Positions 58,712 to 64,000 of a stretch of DNA of 64,000 bases are shown here, one piece after another. This DNA is from Watersipora subatra (Eukaryota; Bryozoa; Gymnolaemata; Cheilostomatida; Watersiporidae), in the NCBI RefSeq assembly GCF_963576615.1, contig NC_088712.1:28549870-28613869 (forward strand). The letters run 5' to 3'. The position numbers and the translations under genes are program-made. The notes beneath the pieces were generated by a model that saw nothing but the letters and a program-made list of their open reading frames with translations, was not told the origin of the DNA and made no database searches. Numbering within the stretch: the stretch's first letter is position 1; each line of letters begins with the position of its first letter.

Positions 58712-59135
58712 GTAACTTTACATGCTCTTTACTTATCTGTACATGAATTATCTTGCCACTCCTCAAACTCCTGTTCTCTCCAAAACTGCAAAATGCTGCA
58801 TTGCAATTTATTAGCTATTTTCTATTTGGTTGTATACAAACATTTTAGTGATTTTTTGTGAAGTTGTAATAACCTGCGTAAGTACAGACTACTTATTGTA
58901 CCTGAAGGAACAACTTGCTTGGCTGAAACTCATCATTAATATAATATTAGCCTCAGCAACTCGAAATGCTCACAACCGAGATACATTCTTTACTTCCTAC
59001 AGGTTTATGATATCTGTCATACAGTAGTGAGAATCTTGTGCATGAATAGTGCTATCATTGCTTGAGATGAGGTCTTTCCTTAGGGCTCTGTTTTGCATCT
59101 CCTTGTCTGTCCTCAGCTCCAACATCTACCTTAAT

Positions 59136-60179
59136 ACCGTATATTCTCAAATAAAAACCAAACCAGGAAAATAGCCATAAAACGGTGAATTTATAGAAAC
59201 ACACATACGGTATAAGCCGACCCTATAAATCATAGCATGCAGTAAGCAACTATTACAGCAAAAGGTTGCAAAAGAGAATTACTTAATAGAAATAATGATC
59301 AATATTGTTATTTTGTCCTTTTATTGATAACTAACCAAATTCCCGGCGTTGCACAGGTATTAAAAACAGCTTATAAACGGTGGCTGGTAATGTAGCTGCC
59401 ATTAGCCAATTTGAGTAAGTTAGTATCCGTATTGCTAAACCTACTAACAAGAGCCGGGAGAGCAAGTTTTAGCTGCGTTGGTTGCGTGTGTGATATGTGT
59501 ATTTCAACCCTGATCATGACTCATATCTCTCCTCGAATCCATTCATCTCGCGTAGCTTAATTGGTTAGGTAATTGTTTGGTGATCAGAGATTCTGAGATC
59601 AAATCCTCCGCACTACAGATTTGTTATAGCTGGTTACCAATCATTATTATAGCCGGACAGACTGAATCACAGATGGCAACAAACTTTGAGATATATGACT
59701 GTCAATTCTTTTCAACTTTGTTAGCGGCGCTAATAATTCAAATAAACTGCATGTTATGTTGTATATGACGACTGTAAGAGATCACATGTATGACCAACCA
59801 ATCACAGGCAGTTATTGCTGTCATAGCATATTATTATCAGCCACACGCTGCTTCGGGTGTGTGCGGACAAGCCCTTATCATGAGATCAAAAGCTAGACAG
59901 AAAAGAAAGGCAAAATGCGTTGACGCCGTTGCATTTTTTGCGGTTTTTTCTATGAGTGCAAACTCTCCATACAGTACAATACAAACTGTAAGTAAAAAGT
60001 TACCAGCTGAATGCTGGGCATAGTTCAAGTTGCAGTTGTTGGATGAAGTTGAGACAGTGTCATTTTATTTGAGTGCGCTCAGAATTATGCGTGTATAACT
60101 GGCCCTTTAGTTTGGTAATTTTTTTAAAATTTTAGCTTAGTTTAATTTTAAACTAGGCTTATATGCGAGGATATACGGT
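59136..60179. mobile_element. possible 1-kb DNA transposon remnant
   Basis: Left accgtatattctcaaataaa and right (complement) accgtatatcctcgcatata are imperfect terminal repeats; both continue into ataagcc. No clear target duplication and no transposase. A tRNA-like SINE head (about 59550-59625, with gatcaaatcctccg) lies inside, probably inserted later. Confidence 0.5.
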
Positions 60180-60497
60180 GCGTTCTCATGACCTATTTTA
60201 TGTATCATACTTACACAACTTACACAACAAGCACTTACACAATTTGCGTATGTTCAGATGGATTGTTCTCTACTAAAGATTTTCCTCTTATCACGAGTTA
60301 TCATACCTCTACCTTCAACATAGCTTCACATTTATATTTTAACACATTCTACCTGCTTTATCTCATATAGCGCTATTCCGCATGCTCTCAGGCTAATATT
60401 TTATAAAATACAAAAGATGCTTAGCCTTAGGGGCTCATTAGTTAGACTACAGATTGGGCTTTGTTTTATGCTATTGGAGATAATGTTTTTATTTTAG

Positions 60498-60659
60498 GGT
60501 CTTCTCTACTATCGATACAACGTTAGAGGCGAACTTGGTAGAATTCAAGCTAGCCGTAATTCTAGAGTAAATGACGGACAGTGGCATGAAGTCATAGTAA
60601 TGAAACTCGCGAATGGGAGTCAGTCTATGATCATAGATGGTACCAACTACATTTCTCAG
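60498..60659 (+). CDS. NRXN: neurexin exon 16: LNS5 middle
   Basis: Encodes GLLYYRYNVRGELGRIQAS, VNDGQWHEVIVMK and MIIDGTNYISQ: the DGQWH strand and following hairpin of LNS5. The acceptor is ttattttag and the donor cag|gttagc; 162 nt, phase 0 both ends. No long ORF marks it, because the frame is open only across the exon. Confidence 0.92.
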
Positions 60660-60715
60660 GTTAGCATCATATTAGTGTCTATATATGTAGTTGAGAATAT
60701 AGAACTATTCATCTG

Positions 60716-60935
60716 CAGCCATGGCCTAGTGGTCTAAAACAACAGACCTGCGAAGAACAGGATGGGGTTCAATTCCCAACAGGGCCACTGGGTGTAACAG
60801 AAACAGCAACTGACTTTAAATTGCTCTCCACAACTGGGCATGTCTCTGGTTGTTGAGGCTCTTCTGCCACTGAGCTCAGACAAGCCCGGCCAAGATCCCA
60901 GAACCATTGTTTGGGCAATAATGCATTTGAAACAT
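60716..60935 (+). repeat. tRNA-derived SINE, different family
   Basis: catggcctagtggtctaaa is a good A-box (tggcctagtgg) and ggggttcaattccc a good B-box, followed by a body with ctctccacaactgggcatgt and ctctggttgttgaggc. Unlike the other SINEs it lacks the aagcaatctt linker. Located 57 bp after the exon 16 donor. The minus-strand ORFs here (60734-61050) are shadows. Confidence 0.6.
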
Positions 60936-61477
60936 GTTTTTGAAAGCATGTTTTGGTAGACCTAAATACTTTTTCAAGGAGAAAAAGTTTTACAGCGCAA
61001 GTAATGAGCCTCAGACCCCACATGGTTAATAAATTCAACTCTTGTTTCATTCAACTGTCGTATCAGAAGTGTTTATTTTAGTAACCCAGGTCTGACAGAA
61101 TTAAATCTGGAAATTATATTATGGTTACCAGTAGATTAACTAAATCGGATTCAGTCATTCACATAAATGATGTGGCGTGAATTTTATAAAATTGTTTTTT
61201 TAGTTTAGTAGTAGTATTTCATTGATCAAACTCATTCAAGATTTTTATGAGTGTGAAAACATATACAGCCTTTGGTTGAAATAAGTGAAGCAAACATACT
61301 TGATCTTTGAGGAGTTGTTCACACATATGGACAGGGGAAGATAAACCAGGTGGACTTACATGTAAGTTTAGTCTATAGGTCTAATACTAGATACCTTTCT
61401 TTAAATTAGCTACATTGCCGCTTTTGATATTGAATAATTTAATATTAATTTAATATGAATTTAATATATAATTTCAG

Positions 61478-61679
61478 GGAAACGTAAAGGAAGAGTTTAG
61501 ATTCCGTGAAGAGATATACATAGCTGGGGTGCCAAGCGACATGTACTATCAGTTACCTTCATCTCTGCAAGCAGATAAAGGATACAAGGGCTGCCTTGCT
61601 TCTCTTGATGTGAATGGCCTTAGACTAGATTTAACTCCCTACATAGACAACAACATCAGGCTGGGAACAGGATGCTTTG
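61478..61679 (+). CDS. NRXN: neurexin exon 17: LNS5 C-terminal half
   Basis: Encodes EEIYIAGVPSDMYYQLPSS, GYKGCLASLDVNG and LGTGCFG. GYKGCLAS corresponds to the GFQGCLASVDLNG block of vertebrate LNS5; the second cysteine (TGC) closes the domain. The acceptor is aatttcag and the donor tttg|gtatga with one base left over. EGF3 should start in the next exon, which I could not find before 64000. Confidence 0.93.
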
Positions 61680-62388
61680 GTATGACACTGCTTTCCATAG
61701 ATTGATCTATGTTTCGCTATAACAAGAGAGTTGTGCACTGCTTTCTATAAATTGATCTGGTAGGATCTCATGTAAGTGCAAACAGCGTCCTTTTATTATA
61801 CTCATACCACAAAGATTAGTCAAGCAGCTTGCTTTATTCACATCTGCTTATTTGCACAGAGATTTTCCAGCGTATACGTAAAATCTAAGAAAATAATTGA
61901 CTCTACACTCAAATTTGTCCCGCCATTAAAAGTTTCTCGAAACGTTGCAGGCTGTATGTCAAAAGTCAACAAGCTGGTAAATGTGAAAAATAATTCTTTA
62001 AAAGAAATCTAAGTAATAATAAATATAGAAGTCAACTTTGTGTAGATCCTGTAATCTCTCCTGTAATCTAAGAATGAAGTACACTGCATATCTTCATCTC
62101 CCCTCCGAAAGCTATCCGCAAGCTGATCCTACACTTCCATTTGTGTTTCCCTAAGTCAAGTGGCAATAAAAACCTTTTTTTATATACTATTACACTCTAT
62201 ATTTAGCTTTTTTATCTTTTACCTTTTTATATTGTTTGCTGTAAGTAGCTGTTTCATTGCTATCTGTAATTGCCTGCAGTAAGATTTTGGTTTATGTAAC
62301 GAATTAAACGACTTAGCTTCAATATATGACGTCTTTAACACGCAACGGAGATCTTGAGATGAATTAGTTTGTATACGGCAGTTTGGCT
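61680..62388. other. NRXN: intron 17, 5' part; EGF3 exon not found
   Basis: The next neurexin exon should encode a six-cysteine EGF3 module accepting a one-base overhang. I saw none up to 64000. Confidence 0.5.
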
Positions 62389-62391
62389 GTA

Positions 62392-63062
62392 AAAGGTTTG
62401 ACTGTAGAGACTTGACTGTAGAGGTTTGACTGTAGAGGTTTGACTGTAGAAGCTTGACTGTAGAGGTTTGATTGTAGAGGTTTGACTATAGAGCTTTGAC
62501 TGTAGAGGTGTGACTGTAAAGGTTTGATTGCAGAGGTTTGACTGTAGATTGTAGAGGTTTGGCTGTAGAGGTTTTTTGACTGTAGAGGTTTGGCTGTAGA
62601 AGCTTGACTGTAGAGCTTTGATTGTAGAGGTTTGACAATAGAGGTTTGGCTGTAAAGGTTTGACTGTAGAGACTTGACTGTAGAGGTTTGACTGTAGAGG
62701 TCTGACTGTAGAGATTTGACTTTAGAGGTTTGACTGTAGAAGCTTGACTGTAGAGGTTTGATTGTAGAGGTTTGACTATAATGGTTTGACTGAAAAAGGT
62801 ATGACCGTTAGCAGAGGATTGACTGTAGAGAGGTTTGATTGTAGAGGTTTGACTGTAGAGGTTTGACTGTAGAAGCTTGACTGTAGAGCTTTGACTGTAG
62901 AGGTTTGACTGTAAAGGTTTGATTGTAGAGGTTTGACTATAGATTGTAGAGGTTTGACTGTAGAGGTTTGATTGTAAAGGTTTGACTGTAGATGTTTGAC
63001 TGTAGAGGTTTGACTGTAGAGGTTTGATTGTAGAGGTTTGACTGTAGATGATTGAGTGTGGA
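62392..63062. repeat. 14-bp minisatellite, about 48 copies
   Basis: Unit gactgtagaggttt. Since 14 is not a multiple of three, the peptide period is 14 residues over 42 bp, and a lack of stops on the minus strand gives a 217-residue ORF (62486-63139) of TVKPLQSNLYSQ repeats. An artefact of the array. Confidence 0.95.
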
Positions 63063-63876
63063 TGGTTGAATGCACAGTGCACCCCTAGGTTATGAGGTCT
63101 CTGTTTTATGGTCTGTTCACTTTGCGAAGTGGAGCACATTTATTCATCACCTCGTTACGACATTCTTTTGCTATACGACATCAACAAAAATGTCTCTTGA
63201 AATTCAACTTTGGCGGTCGGTGTGATGAATATGTTGGAATAATAAATATGCCAATATGCTATTTGCCAACAATTCCTCCACTAACGCCTGAAAGAGATAT
63301 GATACTCTCTCAGTTAGCATTTTTTGTGTTTTGTAAATGCATGATACTGCGTAAGTGAAACGAAAATTAGTGAAAGTAAGCAAAAGTGAAAATGTATTAT
63401 GCATTTTAGCATATAATATATTCGCTATAAAATTTAATCCTTTATACGTATATAACTATTTAACTACATATACAACTTTAGTTCATTAGCCATGGGTCCT
63501 ATGATTGACAACAATGTTAAAGGAAGAAGTAAGAATTATAATCATAAGCAGATCATAACCACTGAATACACTAAAGTTATTCTTAGTAACTATAGTTACT
63601 AAAGTTAATAGACTATATAATGTTACTAATTTCTAGTATGTGAAGTACATATATAAAATTTTATGTCTTTTACCAGAGGTGTTTGCATTAGATAGTTACT
63701 ATAAGCTTCTATACTCCTCTATACCACACTTTTGCCTTTCTGATAGCAACATCAAAATGAATTAATGTTGTTCGGCGGGGTCCACTGTATTATGAGCTTT
63801 GAATATCAATGGTAATGTACGTTATCTTAAATTTTGTTCAAGTTAAGATTCACAGAACACTACAGATATACATGTA

Positions 63877-64000
63877 CAGTAATACTTCAACTTACGAGTG
63901 CTCCAACGTACGAGAAACTTAAGAAACGAGCCAGCTTTCTAGCAAGTTTTAGCACTAACATACGAGCCATGTTTGAGATACGAGCACTTGAGTGAGTTGC
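63877..64000 (+). mobile_element. possible Tc1/mariner-type terminus, cut by window end
   Basis: After a TA at 63875-63876 the sequence cagtaatacttcaacttacg agtgctccaacgtacgag begins, with tacgag repeated several times to 64000. cagta...cttcaacttacgag termini are typical of mariner/Tigger-like elements. The other end is outside the window. Confidence 0.35.

Larger units (their letters stand above)
10784..61679 (+). other. NRXN: alpha-neurexin gene, partial, 17 exons
   Basis: Gene-level entry for the exons listed separately. Neurexins are presynaptic single-pass adhesion receptors that bind neuroligins, LRRTMs, cerebellins and dystroglycan through LNS (laminin-G/neurexin) domains. The joined exons give LNS1-EGF1-LNS2-LNS3-EGF2-LNS4-LNS5, which is the alpha-neurexin order and distinguishes it from other LamG proteins (CASPR, agrin, perlecan, slit). 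All 16 junctions use GT...AG and keep one open frame over 3021 nt. Intron lengths run from 666 bp (intron 9) to 13.8 kb (intron 4). Missing from the window: the alpha signal peptide exon (5') and EGF3, LNS6, stalk, membrane segment and PDZ-binding tail (3'). Family assignment is from recognition of conserved blocks, not from a search. Confidence 0.93.

Noticed and set aside
62486..63139. 217-residue minus-strand ORF of TVKPLQSNLYSQ repeats
   Set aside because: Entirely a translation of the 14-bp minisatellite; no stop codon happens to fall in that strand. No start context, splice sites or domain.

Overview
The window is a piece of an animal nuclear genome: AT-rich, intron-rich, full of tandem repeats and transposon remnants, with no prokaryotic gene organisation. 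Almost all protein-coding signal belongs to one large plus-strand gene, an alpha-type neurexin. I assembled 17 exons between 10784 and 61679 by translating, matching GT/AG sites and checking phase at every junction. They join into one continuous frame of 3021 nt (about 1007 residues) in the order LNS1-EGF1-LNS2-LNS3-EGF2-LNS4-LNS5. The first visible exon begins inside LNS1, so the alpha signal-peptide exon lies further 5'. The last ends with a phase-1 donor where EGF3 should follow, so EGF3, LNS6, the membrane segment and the cytoplasmic tail lie 3' of the window. The protein is well diverged from vertebrate neurexins. I would place the source among invertebrate bilaterians, perhaps a lophotrochozoan, but cannot name it.

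Layout. 1-10783: upstream flank or first intron, with tRNA-derived SINEs, a Harbinger-like MITE (7761-8330), another inverted-repeat element (6974-7634) and minisatellites. 10784-17591: LNS1 and EGF1, with a broken Helitron-like ORF (12935-13670) and a pair of hairpins in intron 2. 17592-31436: a 13.8 kb intron holding a PIF1/Helitron helicase fragment, several inverted repeats and two minisatellites. It also holds a short exon-like ORF (25062-25128) that encodes a signal-peptide-like sequence and has a donor in the right phase for the LNS2 exon. 31437-40967: LNS2. 42459-53387: LNS3 and EGF2, whose 8.06 kb intron is almost entirely a 43-bp satellite of about 175 copies. 55064-61679: LNS4 and LNS5. 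61680-64000: intron with a 14-bp array and a possible mariner-like terminus.

Most notable observations: (1) the candidate internal first exon, which predicts a secreted or membrane neurexin isoform starting at LNS2 and lacking LNS1-EGF1; (2) the 43-bp array with higher-order structure inside the LNS3 intron; (3) a minisatellite that appears to be tandem copies of the LNS2 exon's own 3' splice site; (4) more than a dozen arrays with different units in one gene; (5) two transposon-like elements with perfect 8-bp target duplications, one of them a 744-bp near-complete palindrome. No rRNA, CRISPR or prokaryotic feature was seen, and no intact tRNA gene, only tRNA-like SINE heads.
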